Positions 1-7,179 of a stretch of 64,000 nucleotides of DNA are shown one piece after another. This DNA comes from Sinomonas cyclohexanicum (GTDB taxonomy: Bacteria; Actinomycetota; Actinomycetes; Actinomycetales; Micrococcaceae): contig NZ_AP024525.1 of the NCBI RefSeq assembly GCF_020886775.1, positions 2,976,001-3,040,000 on the forward strand, given 5' to 3'. The translations under genes were made by a program, and so were the position numbers. Below the pieces are notes generated by a model. The model saw only the letters and a list, made by a program, of their open reading frames with translations, searched no databases and was not told the origin of the DNA. Numbering within the stretch: position 1 is the first letter of the stretch; each line of letters begins with the position of its first letter.

Positions 1-26
1 TGGAGCACTGAGCCGGCCCCACCCGC

Positions 27-74
27 AAGCGAGCGCACGACGGCGGGCCCCCACCCGCCGTCGTGCGCTCGCTT
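27..74. terminator. 21-bp perfect hairpin, bidirectional terminator candidate
   Basis: Arms 27-47 and 54-74 are perfectly complementary around a 6-base loop and carry the GCACGACGGCGGG core that recurs through the window. It lies just past the stop of the MerR gene on the minus strand, so it can end that transcript and also one arriving from the left. There is no U-tract, which is common in high-GC actinobacteria. Confidence 0.7.
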
Positions 75-98
75 CTGCGCTCCCGCGGCGGACCGGGC

Positions 99-404
99 CT
101 ACCCGGCGCGGCTGCGTTCAGCGCGAAGGTCCGCGAGTTCCCGTCGCAGCCGGGCATTCTCGTCTTCGAGCTCGAGGACGATCCGGATGCCCTCGATCGT
201 GAGGCCGGCCTCGACGAGCACGGCGATGCGCGCGAGCCGCTCGACGTCGTCCTCGCTGTAGCGCCTCGTGCCCCCGTCGGTGCGTGAGGGCGTGAGGAGT
301 CCCTTGCGCTCGTAGAGCCGAAGGCTCGAGAGGGCCATCCCGGAGAGCTCGGCAGCGACCGAGATCGCGTACACCCCCTCCGAGGAGCGCCGCCGCTGCG
401 CCAT
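99..404 (-). CDS. MerR-family (HspR-like) transcriptional regulator
   Basis: A 101-aa protein with an N-terminal winged helix-turn-helix of the MerR type (YAISVAAELSGM, then LRLYERKGLL and GGTRRYSEDDVERL, about residues 11-60). A C-terminal leucine/arginine-rich coiled coil (residues 75-98) should be the dimerisation helix. No effector domain follows, as in HspR heat-shock repressors. The ATG at 404 was chosen over a longer frame because GGAAGGAGG sits just upstream. It is divergent from the gene at 533, and the 53-bp element between them is repeated ahead of the Hsp20 gene. It probably autoregulates and controls that small-heat-shock cluster. The family call is firm; the HspR-like role is inferred from the domain and the shared element. 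Confidence 0.88.
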   Translation of the reverse strand: MAQRRRSSEGVYAISVAAELSGMALSSLRLYERKGLLTPSRTDGGTRRYSEDDVERLARIAVLVEAGLTIEGIRIVLELEDENARLRRELADLRAERSRAG

Positions 405-425
405 CCGGCCTCCTTCCACAAAGGT

Positions 426-478
426 CTTGATCTGTTTCACCAAATCTACTATATCTATGCGTGCAGACGTAGATCCGA
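426..478. promoter_or_regulatory. Shared promoter/operator element, copy A
   Basis: A 53-bp block matching 6001-6053 at 43 of 53 positions with no gaps. It holds TTGATC (427-432), a 17-bp spacer and TATATC (450-455), a sigma70-like promoter reading toward the gene at 533. ATCTAC and GTAGAT form an interrupted inverted repeat (444-475). Its edge is 22 bp upstream of the MerR start, so a protein bound here could control both divergent genes. It is not the canonical HspR box CTTGAGT-N7-ACTCAAG. Confidence 0.72.
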
Positions 479-532
479 GAGGTGGACCCCAGCGCAGGTT
501 CGCAGACTCCACGTCGATGAGGAGGAGGCTCC

Positions 533-934
533 ATGAGCCCGGAGCGAAGCGGCTGGCGCCGCTACGACACCACGCTGTTCCCGGTGTTCCATGAGCGGTT
601 CGAGGAGAAATGGGGCGAGGGCACGGCGCCGTTCCTGGATCCCAGCGTCTTCGAGCGCGACCAGCCCCGGCCGCGGGCACAGTGGATCAACGTCGACACG
701 GGCGCGGCGGTCGCCGTCGTGCCCGTGTGGGAGGACGATCCGACGGCCCGCTCGTTTGCCGTGTTCTACCTTCCGCCGGCCGGCGGGATCTGGGTGCTGC
801 GGCCGCCGGGGCTCTCGACCTACGTCGAGGCGGTCGTCAACGGGTCCGCCGCGAGCTCTGACTCGGCGGCCCTCCGCAACGACTCGTTCCGCAAGGCGGT
901 GGAGCACGCCGAGGCCTTCATCTACGGCACCTAG
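533..934 (+). CDS. Conserved-looking hypothetical protein, divergent from MerR regulator
   Basis: A 133-aa soluble protein with no signal peptide or membrane segment; I do not recognise the family. It is rich in Trp, Pro and aromatic residues (for example WINVDTG, VVPVWEDDP and GGIWVLRPPG), suggesting a compact beta-rich fold. The ATG at 533 follows GAGGAGG (about 519-526), a strong ribosome binding site, and the promoter-like element at 426-478 reads into it. That element is shared with the Hsp20 cluster, so the gene is a candidate stress-regulon member. It ends 20 bp before a hairpin separating it from a convergent gene. Confidence 0.72.
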   Translation: MSPERSGWRRYDTTLFPVFHERFEEKWGEGTAPFLDPSVFERDQPRPRAQWINVDTGAAVAVVPVWEDDPTARSFAVFYLPPAGGIWVLRPPGLSTYVEAVVNGSAASSDSAALRNDSFRKAVEHAEAFIYGT

Positions 935-954
935 CTGCCGGCGGAGGACCCGAA

Positions 955-988
955 CGCACGACGGCGGGCGCGCACCCGCCGTCGTGCG
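955..988. terminator. 14-bp hairpin between convergent genes
   Basis: Arms 955-968 and 975-988 pair perfectly and carry the GCACGACGGCGGG core. It sits between the stop of the plus-strand hypothetical gene (934) and the stop of the minus-strand oxidoreductase (995), so it can terminate both. Confidence 0.72.
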
Positions 989-994
989 CTCGCG

Positions 995-2416
995 TCAGGC
1001 GGGCGTGGCCTCCGGCTCCACCGCGGCGGCACCCTCCGCCGCGCGCACGGGCCTGATGTTCTGGTTCACGTGGAAGAAGTTGTCCGGGTCGTACTGGGCC
1101 TTGACCTCGGCGAGGCGCGCATAGTTCGCGCCATAGTTGGCCTCGATCCGTGGCTGGTCGTCGGCGTCCTGGAAGTTGATGTACCCGCCGGGTTCGGTGA
1201 ACTCGTGCAGGGCACGCCAGTAGCTGCGCACCCACGCGATGTTCGCCTCGTTGTCCGCGGGGCTCTCCCACTGGCCGGCGATGACGGGCGCGAAGTTCGC
1301 CGAGCGGTTCGGGAAGGCCGTCGCGTCCGCCGCGACGCGATGGACCGCCCCGTCGATCGGGTAGAAGTGGTTGGCGGTGGGCAGGCTGGGAACCGTCGAG
1401 CCGTACTCCTGCGCCACGCGGAGGATGTCGTCGGAGAGCCCGCGGGCGAAGTCCGCCTTCCAGTACCCCTGGAGCCCGGGAGGGTTGCCCTCGTCGAAGG
1501 CGCCGTTGAGGAACGGGTACGGCATGGGCGCGACGAGCGAGCCCACCACCGGGGCCGCCGAGAGCACCGGCTGCCAGCGCGACTCGCCCTCTGACGGATC
1601 ACCCGTCCACATGCCCACGATCAGGCACACCTGGCGCGTGTGCCACTCCTCGGGGATGAACGGCACGGGCGGCGCCTGATGGTAGGCGAAGAACGCGCCC
1701 ATCTCCTCGGGCTGGCCGGCGATCCAGTCGCGGTAGAACTGGCCCACGGCCACGCCCTCGGCGGCGGGGAACGCCACGATCCCCACGTGCACCATGTCGA
1801 TGTCGTGCAGCTCGAACTCGAAGGACGTCACGACGCCGAAGTTGCCGCCGCCTCCGCGCAGGGCCCACAGGAGGTCGGGATTCTGCTCGGCGCTGGCCCG
1901 GGCGAACGTGCCGTCCGCGAGGACCACGTCGGCGGAGACGAGGTTGTCGCACGCGAGCCCGTGCTTGCGTGCGAGGTATCCGATGCCGCCGCCGAGGGTC
2001 AGGCCGGCCACTCCCGTGGAGCCGACAATCCCGCCCGTGCTCGCGAGGCCGAAGGCGTGCGTCGCGTGGTTGTAGTCTGCCCAGGTCGCGCCCGGCTCGA
2101 CTCGCGCCCGCTTGGCCTCCGGGTCGACCCACACCCCACGGCGGGGCGAGAAGTCAAGGACGAGAGCGCCGTCCGCCGTCCCGTAGCCGGGGGCGCTGTG
2201 GCCGCCGCCACGGATCGCGACGGGCAGCCCGGCGTCCCGCGCGAACCGCACCGCGGCGATGACGTCCGCCGTCTGGGACACGCGCAGCACGGCGGCGGGG
2301 TGTCTGTCATGCATGCCGTTGAAGACGCGGCGGGCGGCGTCGTAGTCCGGATCGTCCGGCTCGATCACTGTCCCGCGCACGTTCTCGCGGAGCAGGTTGA
2401 AGGCGGTGGTGGACAT
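995..2416 (-). CDS. FAD-binding oxidoreductase, berberine-bridge-enzyme type
   Basis: A 473-aa flavoprotein of the PCMH/VAO superfamily. The FAD-binding domain (about residues 35-210) has the covalent-flavin histidine context IRGGGHSAPGYG near residue 72 and the GLTLGGGIGYLARKHGL motif near 140. The C-terminal BBE segment NYGANYARLAEVKAQYDPDNFFHVNQNI is typical. Such enzymes oxidise sugars, alcohols or alkaloid-like compounds; the substrate cannot be told. The ATG at 2416 follows AGGGAGAG; an in-frame start 33 bases upstream lacks a comparable site. It stands alone between hairpins and looks monocistronic, without signal peptide. Confidence 0.9.
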   Translation of the reverse strand: MSTTAFNLLRENVRGTVIEPDDPDYDAARRVFNGMHDRHPAAVLRVSQTADVIAAVRFARDAGLPVAIRGGGHSAPGYGTADGALVLDFSPRRGVWVDPEAKRARVEPGATWADYNHATHAFGLASTGGIVGSTGVAGLTLGGGIGYLARKHGLACDNLVSADVVLADGTFARASAEQNPDLLWALRGGGGNFGVVTSFEFELHDIDMVHVGIVAFPAAEGVAVGQFYRDWIAGQPEEMGAFFAYHQAPPVPFIPEEWHTRQVCLIVGMWTGDPSEGESRWQPVLSAAPVVGSLVAPMPYPFLNGAFDEGNPPGLQGYWKADFARGLSDDILRVAQEYGSTVPSLPTANHFYPIDGAVHRVAADATAFPNRSANFAPVIAGQWESPADNEANIAWVRSYWRALHEFTEPGGYINFQDADDQPRIEANYGANYARLAEVKAQYDPDNFFHVNQNIRPVRAAEGAAAVEPEATPA

Positions 2417-2535
2417 GGATCTCTCCCTCGAGATCGGGTCCGAGACCATATTCCGGCGTCGGCGCCCTCCGCGCCCTCACCCGGCCGCCGCTGACACGTC
2501 CGGTCTACGCCGCCGCCGGTCGATCGTCAAGGCAC

Positions 2536-2586
2536 GCACGACGGCGGGCCGGTCACCGTGTGAGGGTGACCGGCCCGCCGTCGTGC
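2536..2586. terminator. 22-bp perfect hairpin after inositol-phosphate synthase gene
   Basis: Arms 2536-2557 and 2565-2586 pair perfectly with a 7-base loop. This is the longest member of the GCACGACGGCGGG hairpin family seen here. It lies downstream of the minus-strand gene ending at 2609 and upstream of the oxidoreductase start. Confidence 0.75.
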
Positions 2587-2608
2587 GCGCCCCAGACGAG
2601 GTGAGGGA

Positions 2609-3694
2609 CTACCGCTCGAGCTCGCCCCGGATGTACGCCTCGAGGTCGGCGCGGGCTACGTCGTCGGCCTTCTGCACCGGCGGGGACTTCATGAAGTACG
2701 CGCTCGGGGACGTCAGCGGCCCGCCGATGCCCCGGTCGAGGGCGATCTTGGCCGCGCGCACGGCGTCGATGATCACGCCGGCCGAGTTGGGCGAGTCCCA
2801 CACCTCGAGCTTGTACTCGAGCGAGACGGGGGCGTCGCCGAAGTTGCGGCCCTCGAGGCGCACGAACGCCCACTTGCGGTCGTCGAGCCAGGCGACGTAG
2901 TCGGACGGGCCGATGTGCACGTCGCGCTCCGCTAGCTCGGCCTCGACGTTGGAGGTCACGGCCTGGGTCTTGGAGATCTTCTTGGACTGCAGGCGCTCGC
3001 GCTCGAGCATGTTCTTGAAGTCCATGTTGCCGCCCACGTTCAGCTGGTACGTGCGGTCCACGGTCACGCCGCGGTCCTCGAACAGCTTCGCGAGCACGCG
3101 GTGGGTGATGGTGGCGCCGATCTGGCTCTTGATGTCGTCGCCCACGATCGGCACGCCTGCCTCGGTGAACTTCGCGGCCCACTCGGGGGTCCCGGCGATG
3201 AACACCGGCAGGGCGTTGACGAACGCCACGCCGGCGTCGATCGCGCACTGCGCGTAGAACTTCGCTGCCTTCTCCGACCCGACGGGAAGGTAGCAGACCA
3301 TGACGTCGACCTTGGCCTCGCGCAGGGCGGCGACCACGTCCACGGCCTCCTCGTGGGACTCCTCGATGGTCTCGCGGTAGTACTTGCCGAGCCCGTCGAG
3401 GGTGTGTCCGCGCTGGACGGTCACACCGGTCGGGGGAACCTCGGCGATCTTGATGGTGTTGTTCTCGCTCGCGCCGATCGCGTCGGCAAGGTCGAACCCG
3501 ACCTTCTTACCGTCCACGTCGAACGCGGCCACGAACTCGAGCGAGCCCACGTGGTACTCGCCGAACTGCACGTGCATGAGCCCGGGGACCGTGTCGCTCG
3601 GGTCGGCGTCGCGGTAGTAGTGCACCCCCTGCACGAGGGAGGCGGCGCAGTTGCCCACGCCCACAATGGCTACACGGATCTTCTTCTCGGACAC
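2609..3694 (-). CDS. ino1: Inositol-3-phosphate synthase
   Basis: A 361-aa cytosolic NAD-dependent enzyme converting glucose 6-phosphate to 1L-myo-inositol 1-phosphate, the entry to phosphatidylinositol and mycothiol in actinobacteria. The N-terminal Rossmann motif [17 protein letters not shown] starts near residue 7. [14 protein letters not shown], the catalytic-domain signature, and NVGGNMDF follow in the expected order. Length and sequence match the actinobacterial short form. The GTG at 3694 follows AGGAGT; an in-frame ATG at 3706 is possible. It is monocistronic, with a strong hairpin behind it. Confidence 0.93.
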   Translation of the reverse strand: MSEKKIRVAIVGVGNCAASLVQGVHYYRDADPSDTVPGLMHVQFGEYHVGSLEFVAAFDVDGKKVGFDLADAIGASENNTIKIAEVPPTGVTVQRGHTLDGLGKYYRETIEESHEEAVDVVAALREAKVDVMVCYLPVGSEKAAKFYAQCAIDAGVAFVNALPVFIAGTPEWAAKFTEAGVPIVGDDIKSQIGATITHRVLAKLFEDRGVTVDRTYQLNVGGNMDFKNMLERERLQSKKISKTQAVTSNVEAELAERDVHIGPSDYVAWLDDRKWAFVRLEGRNFGDAPVSLEYKLEVWDSPNSAGVIIDAVRAAKIALDRGIGGPLTSPSAYFMKSPPVQKADDVARADLEAYIRGELER

Positions 3695-3811
3695 GGCACT
3701 CCTCATCACGTCGTCCCGCGGCGCCTCGCTGACGTGCGTCCTTGTGCGCCGCGGCACTCCATCTTATCGAAGGGCCTCCCCCAACCCGAGGCTGCTCCAT
3801 AGACTGGCCGC

Positions 3812-4135
3812 ATGGGACGAAACACAGCGAAGAAGAAGAAGTGGGCCGAGCTCAGCGGCGGACAGCGCGCCGGGATCGTGCTCGGCGCGGCCATCCAGTT
3901 CACACTGCAGGGGCTCGCGCTGCGAGACCTCGCCAAACGGCCCGCGGACCAGGTCAACGGCCCCAAGCTCGCGTGGGCCGGCGCGACGTTCATCAACACC
4001 ATCGGGCCGATCGCGTACTTCCTGCTCGGCCGCAAGGCCGCGCCGGCAGCCGTCCGGAAGGGCAGCGGCACGGACGCATCGACTGCTGGGATGCAGACGG
4101 CCATGGGCGTCTCGATCGGCAAGAAGCTCGGCTGA
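3812..4135 (+). CDS. Small membrane protein, PLDc_N-like
   Basis: A 107-aa protein with a basic N-terminus (MGRNTAKKKKW) and two hydrophobic segments. The second, GPKLAWAGATFINTIGPIAYFLLGRK, resembles the N-terminal membrane domain of phospholipase D-like/cardiolipin-synthase proteins, here standing alone. The role is unknown; such stand-alone modules are common in actinobacteria. The Ala/Gly/Lys-rich C-terminal 30 residues look disordered. The start is divergent from ino1. A GCACGACGGCG hairpin at 4146-4178 separates it from the convergent lipid-kinase gene. Confidence 0.75.
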   Translation: MGRNTAKKKKWAELSGGQRAGIVLGAAIQFTLQGLALRDLAKRPADQVNGPKLAWAGATFINTIGPIAYFLLGRKAAPAAVRKGSGTDASTAGMQTAMGVSIGKKLG

Positions 4136-4145
4136 CGCCCGCGCG

Positions 4146-4178
4146 GACGCGCGACGGCGCCCACGCGCCGTCGTGCGT
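4146..4178. terminator. GC-rich hairpin between convergent genes
   Basis: GCGCGACGGCG and CGCCGTCGTGC pair with one wobble around a short loop. It belongs to the same repeat family as the hairpins at 27 and 955 and lies between convergent stops at 4135 and 4205. Confidence 0.6.
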
Positions 4179-4204
4179 CAGGGGCGCCAGTGCCGCCCGG
4201 GACG

Positions 4205-5101
4205 CTACGAGGGAACCCTCACGGTGAGCGCCCGGTCCTCGATCCGGACGGCGAGGACGCGGGCGAGTCCGAGATGGTCGCCGTCGAGCTGGACATCGTG
4301 GGGGTCGGCCGCGGCAGCCCGCACAGTCCTGCCGGTGAAGTGCCCGAGGTCGCGGGGCGCGCGGCGGCGGACACGGCTCAGGAGCGTTCCCGCCACGCGG
4401 ACCCACCCCAACACGCCCCGGGGCGCGACAGCCAGGACGTCGAGGAGCCCGTCGTCCACCGCCGCCCCGGGGAACACCTCCACATTCCCTTGGATGCTGC
4501 CGCAGTTGCCGACCATGACGCCGCGCTGGCGCCGGTCCGCGACCAGGTGCCCGTCGACGTCGACCCGGATCCGGCGGGAGTCCCCGGCGATGGTCCGGGC
4601 CGCGGACGCCACGTAGGCGAGCCAGCCCGCCTTGGCCTTGAGGTCGTCGTCGGTGTTGGCCATGATCGTCGCGTCGAGCCCGATCCCGGCCATGACCACG
4701 AAGGCACGCTCGTCGCCTCCATCCAGGCTCGCCCACGCCACGTCGATGGACCGCTCGCGGCCCCCGAAGGCCGCTTCGAGGGCCGCGCCCTGGTCGTCGA
4801 TCGGGATCCCGAGGTTGCGGCACAGCAGGTTGCCGGTGCCGAGGGGCACGACGGCGAGGGGCGTCCCCGTGCCCGCGAGCACGCCGGCCGCGGCGCGCAC
4901 CGTGCCGTCCCCGCCGCCCACCACGACGAGCCGGGCCCCGCCGGCCAGGGCTTCACGGGCCATGCCCCCGCCCGGGTCCTCGACCGTGGTCTCGAACACC
5001 ATGGCCTCCATCCCGGCTCGGGCGCAGCGGGACCGGAAGGCCTCGGACAGCGCGGCCGCGCCCTGCTTGCTCGGGTTGACGATCAGCGCACAGCGGTCCA
5101 T
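4205..5101 (-). CDS. Diacylglycerol/lipid kinase family protein (YegS/DagK-like)
   Basis: A 298-aa protein of the DAGK catalytic superfamily. The nucleotide-binding GGGDGT motif is near residue 64, followed by PLGTGNLLCRNLG near residue 88, and the C-terminal beta domain is present. It starts with the usual ALIVNPSKQG. Such enzymes phosphorylate diacylglycerol or related lipids at the inner membrane face. The ATG at 5101 follows GGCGAAGGGGAACC. It is a stand-alone minus-strand gene, convergent with the membrane protein to its left. The physiological lipid substrate cannot be told from sequence. Confidence 0.88.
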   Translation of the reverse strand: MDRCALIVNPSKQGAAALSEAFRSRCARAGMEAMVFETTVEDPGGGMAREALAGGARLVVVGGGDGTVRAAAGVLAGTGTPLAVVPLGTGNLLCRNLGIPIDDQGAALEAAFGGRERSIDVAWASLDGGDERAFVVMAGIGLDATIMANTDDDLKAKAGWLAYVASAARTIAGDSRRIRVDVDGHLVADRRQRGVMVGNCGSIQGNVEVFPGAAVDDGLLDVLAVAPRGVLGWVRVAGTLLSRVRRRAPRDLGHFTGRTVRAAAADPHDVQLDGDHLGLARVLAVRIEDRALTVRVPS

Positions 5102-5286
5102 GGTTCCCCTTCGCCTCAGGATGCTTCTTGACCGCAACGTTATCCGCAGGAGCGTGAGGCAACGGTTCCGCGACACTGCCGGATCAGTACGTGACGCGGC
5201 GCCCTGCCCATGCTAGGAAGTAAGAGTCAGGCCCCAAAGTACCCACCCAGTTCTAAGTCATGATCGACCTCATACAAGGAGTAGAC

Positions 5287-5550
5287 GTGGGCATTATCGG
5301 TTGGATCATTCTCGGTCTCATTGCCGGCGCGATCGCGAAGGCGATCATGCCCGGCAGGCAGGGGGGCGGCTGGATCGCCACCCTGGTTCTCGGCGTCGTC
5401 GGGGCGCTCCTCGGCGGCTTCCTCTCGAGCCTCATCTTCGGCAGCAGCTCGGTCACGGGCTTCTTCCACCTCGGCACCTGGATCACCGCGATCGTCGGCG
5501 CCCTCATCGTCCTGTTCATCTGGGGCATGGTCACCAGGCGGCGCGCATAG
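5287..5550 (+). CDS. GlsB/YeaQ/YmgE family stress-associated membrane protein
   Basis: An 87-aa protein with three hydrophobic segments and glycine-rich loops, beginning GIIGWIILGLIAGAIAKAIM, the hallmark start of the transglycosylase-associated (GlsB/YmgE) family. Members are small inner-membrane proteins linked to general stress; the biochemical role is unknown. The GTG at 5287 was chosen because AAGGAG (5276-5281) is ideally spaced and the family starts there; an upstream ATG at 5260 would add an atypical tail. A strong hairpin follows at 5568-5602. Confidence 0.88.
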   Translation: MGIIGWIILGLIAGAIAKAIMPGRQGGGWIATLVLGVVGALLGGFLSSLIFGSSSVTGFFHLGTWITAIVGALIVLFIWGMVTRRRA

Positions 5551-5567
5551 TAGGCACTGGCCCACTG

Positions 5568-5602
5568 GGAAGGGGCGGCACCGCAACGGTGCCGCCCCTT
5601 CC
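5568..5602. terminator. 16-bp perfect stem with 3-base loop
   Basis: Arms 5568-5583 and 5587-5602 are perfectly complementary around CAA, 17 bases after the stop of the GlsB-family gene. It is a compact, very stable intrinsic terminator without a U-tract. Confidence 0.8.
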
Positions 5603-5616
5603 GCACGTCTGGGGGT

Positions 5617-5686
5617 CACCTTCTGGGGGCCACCTCCTGGGGGCCACCTCCTGGAAGTCACCTCCTGGAAGTCACCTCCTGTCGTT
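5617..5686. repeat. Tandem repeat, 14-bp period, five units
   Basis: CACCT recurs at 5617, 5631, 5645, 5659 and 5673, giving five 14-bp units of two alternating forms (CACCTCCTGGGGGC and CACCTCCTGGAAGT). It lies in the intergenic region after the terminator. The reverse complement resembles the GTGACC-containing tandem units inside treY (10246-10287). Confidence 0.85.
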
Positions 5687-6000
5687 GACTCACAGCGATG
5701 CCCGCTCGCCGAAGGCCGCCGAGTTGGTGCGGATCCGCCGACTTGCCACCTTGCCGCCGGGCGTGACCCCCGCGTAGGCGGCAGACCCCCGTTTCTGCGA
5801 CTTACCGGCCTGTATCCATGTGACCTTCGGGTCCCGAGTCCTGATAGGGCCGCGGATTGGGCCGTCGGGTGGGTCGAATCTGGGAGGGACCACGCGCCGT
5901 CGTGCGCGCGGAATGCACGGCCGCCGCCTGTGCCCCACGGACGCACCCGCAGGCAGCCCCTGGCACCGTCGAAGCTCAAGAACCTTCGCGTCACAAGGCA
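5687..6000. other. Intergenic region with no recognised gene
   Basis: About 310 bases between the tandem repeat and the Hsp20 promoter. Several overlapping open frames run through it on both strands, but none has a ribosome binding site, a family resemblance or consistent third-position GC bias. One GCCGTCGTGCGCG core of the dispersed repeat is present near 5892. No tRNA or riboswitch was recognised. Confidence 0.5.
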
Positions 6001-6053
6001 CTTGATCTGCGCCATCACATCTACTATATCTATTCCTGTAGAGGCAGATCCGA
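6001..6053 (+). promoter_or_regulatory. Shared promoter/operator element, copy B (Hsp20 promoter)
   Basis: Matches 426-478 at 43 of 53 positions with identical spacing. TTGATC (6002-6007), a 17-bp spacer and TATATC (6025-6030) form a promoter reading into the Hsp20 gene, whose start is 64 bp past the element. The conserved core ATCTACTATATCTAT (6019-6033) spans the -10 region, so a bound repressor would block RNA polymerase. The regulator is probably the MerR protein at 99-404. Confidence 0.75.
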
Positions 6054-6116
6054 CATGGGGCCGCTCTACAGACACCATCGTCATGACCCCACATGGAACA
6101 TCTGGAGGTGGCAGAG

Positions 6117-6539
6117 ATGCTGATGCGAACCGATCCCTTCCGTGAACTCGACCGCCTGACGGAGCAAGTCTTCGGCACCGCGTCGCGGCCCACGACCATG
6201 CCGATGGAGGCCTGGCGCGAGGACGGCGAGTTCGTCGTGGAATTCGACCTTCCGGGGGTGGACGCCGAGACCATCAACGTCGACGTCGAACGCAACGTCC
6301 TCACCGTGAGGGCGGAGCGGCAGTCCCACCGGCCGGACGGCGCCGAGGTGGTCGCCGCGGAGCGCCCGTCCGGCACGTTCGGGCGCGAACTGATCCTCGG
6401 CGACGCCCTCGACACCGCCAAGGTCACGGCCGACTACGCGGACGGTGTCCTGACGCTGCGCATCCCCGTGGCCGAACAGGCCAAGCCGCGCAAGATCGCG
6501 GTCTCCACGACCCACTCGAAGAAGGAGATCGCGGCCTGA
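6117..6539 (+). CDS. Hsp20/alpha-crystallin family small heat-shock protein
   Basis: A 140-aa ATP-independent holdase chaperone. The alpha-crystallin domain spans about residues 33-130: [26 protein letters not shown], then [14 protein letters not shown] and the terminal-strand motif [12 protein letters not shown] short basic tail with a KPRKIAV-like extension follows. The ATG at 6117 follows GGAGGTG with 6-base spacing; an ATG six bases on is possible. It leads a likely cluster with a J-domain protein and a 64-aa protein, though a strong hairpin separates it from them. The upstream element shared with the MerR gene suggests stress-induced control. Confidence 0.93.
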   Translation: MLMRTDPFRELDRLTEQVFGTASRPTTMPMEAWREDGEFVVEFDLPGVDAETINVDVERNVLTVRAERQSHRPDGAEVVAAERPSGTFGRELILGDALDTAKVTADYADGVLTLRIPVAEQAKPRKIAVSTTHSKKEIAA

Positions 6540-6548
6540 GGGACAACG

Positions 6549-6584
6549 GCCCCCGGCAGGCCCGCAACTGGGCCTGCCGGGGGC
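6549..6584 (+). terminator. 15-bp perfect hairpin between Hsp20 and J-domain genes
   Basis: Arms 6549-6563 and 6570-6584 pair perfectly with a 6-base loop, 10 bases after the Hsp20 stop. It probably works as a terminator or attenuator that makes Hsp20 mRNA more abundant than the downstream genes, or as a 3' stabilising stem. Confidence 0.75.
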
Positions 6585-6609
6585 AGGCCCCACCCCGCGG
6601 GGGGCTGCC

Positions 6610-6939
6610 ATGCGCGCGAGGAACTTCTACGAAGTACTCGGTGTGGGCCGGACCGCGAGCCGGCAGGAGGTGCGTGCCGCATACCGGCGGCTTCTGCGCG
6701 AGCTTCACCCCGACGGAGGCCCGGGCCGGGACCGTGAACGGCTCGGAGAGGTCATGGACGCCTACGCCGTCCTCGGACGCGACGACCGCAGGGCCGCCTA
6801 CGATGCCGCCCTCGAGCGCGCCGAGTCCGCGCTGTGGGCACAGGGGCTGCCGCGCGGCGCGGCGTGGCTCACGCCGAGACCCGTGGCCGAGACCAGCGAG
6901 GATGACCTCCTCTGGTTCATCCTCCGGTGGTTCCGGTGA
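6610..6939 (+). CDS. J-domain (DnaJ-like) protein
   Basis: A 109-aa protein that is almost entirely a J domain: NFYEVLGVGRTASRQEVRAAYRRLLRELHPDGGP, with the essential HPD at about residues 33-35, then helix IV ending AAYDAALERAE. It lacks the G/F linker, zinc fingers and C-terminal domains of DnaJ, and ends in an aromatic DDLLWFILRWFR tail. J domains stimulate Hsp70 ATPase; this one may hand substrates from Hsp20 to DnaK. It lies 70 bp after the Hsp20 gene, past a hairpin. Confidence 0.85.
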   Translation: MRARNFYEVLGVGRTASRQEVRAAYRRLLRELHPDGGPGRDRERLGEVMDAYAVLGRDDRRAAYDAALERAESALWAQGLPRGAAWLTPRPVAETSEDDLLWFILRWFR

Positions 6940-6984
6940 GTTGGACGAGGACACTGCCCTCACCTCGGGAAAGGAGACCCACCA

Positions 6985-7179
6985 ATGGCACGAATCACGA
7001 TCGATGGAATCCTGTACGACGTCGCCGACCTGGAGGCGGAGGCGCTCGCCCAGCAGATCGCGGGGGCGCTCTCCGGAGGAGAGACCTGCACGCTGGCGGC
7101 CAGCCGCTTCGGCGGCCCCAGACCGGTCGAGGGCCGGCTGGTGATCGCGCCGGGCCAGTCGTTCTTCATCACCGGCTAG
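6985..7179 (+). CDS. Hypothetical 64-aa protein of the Hsp20 cluster
   Basis: A small soluble acidic protein beginning [27 protein letters not shown], with a predicted beta-strand/helix start and a beta-rich end ([14 protein letters not shown]). I do not recognise the family. GGAAAGGAGA upstream of the ATG is an excellent ribosome binding site, and it follows the J-domain gene by 45 bp, so it is probably co-transcribed. Its last 11 bases overlap the 3' end of the convergent treZ gene. Confidence 0.7.
   Translation: MARITIDGILYDVADLEAEALAQQIAGALSGGETCTLAASRFGGPRPVEGRLVIAPGQSFFITG

Noticed and set aside
1-26. Possible end of an upstream plus-strand gene (TGA at 9-11)
   Set aside because: Too little sequence to identify frame or product; only the hairpin after it hints at an upstream gene.
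99-680. A longer MerR protein start at 680
   Set aside because: It would read through the neighbouring gene and the promoter element; ATG at 404 has a near-perfect ribosome binding site.
5617-5686. Tandem units considered as a CRISPR array
   Set aside because: The period is 14 bp with no unique spacers, and no cas genes are present.
5690-6427. Minus-strand open frames over the Hsp20 promoter
   Set aside because: They overlap the promoter and Hsp20 coding region in antisense, and their resemblance to a frame at 436-534 is only the shared promoter element translated.
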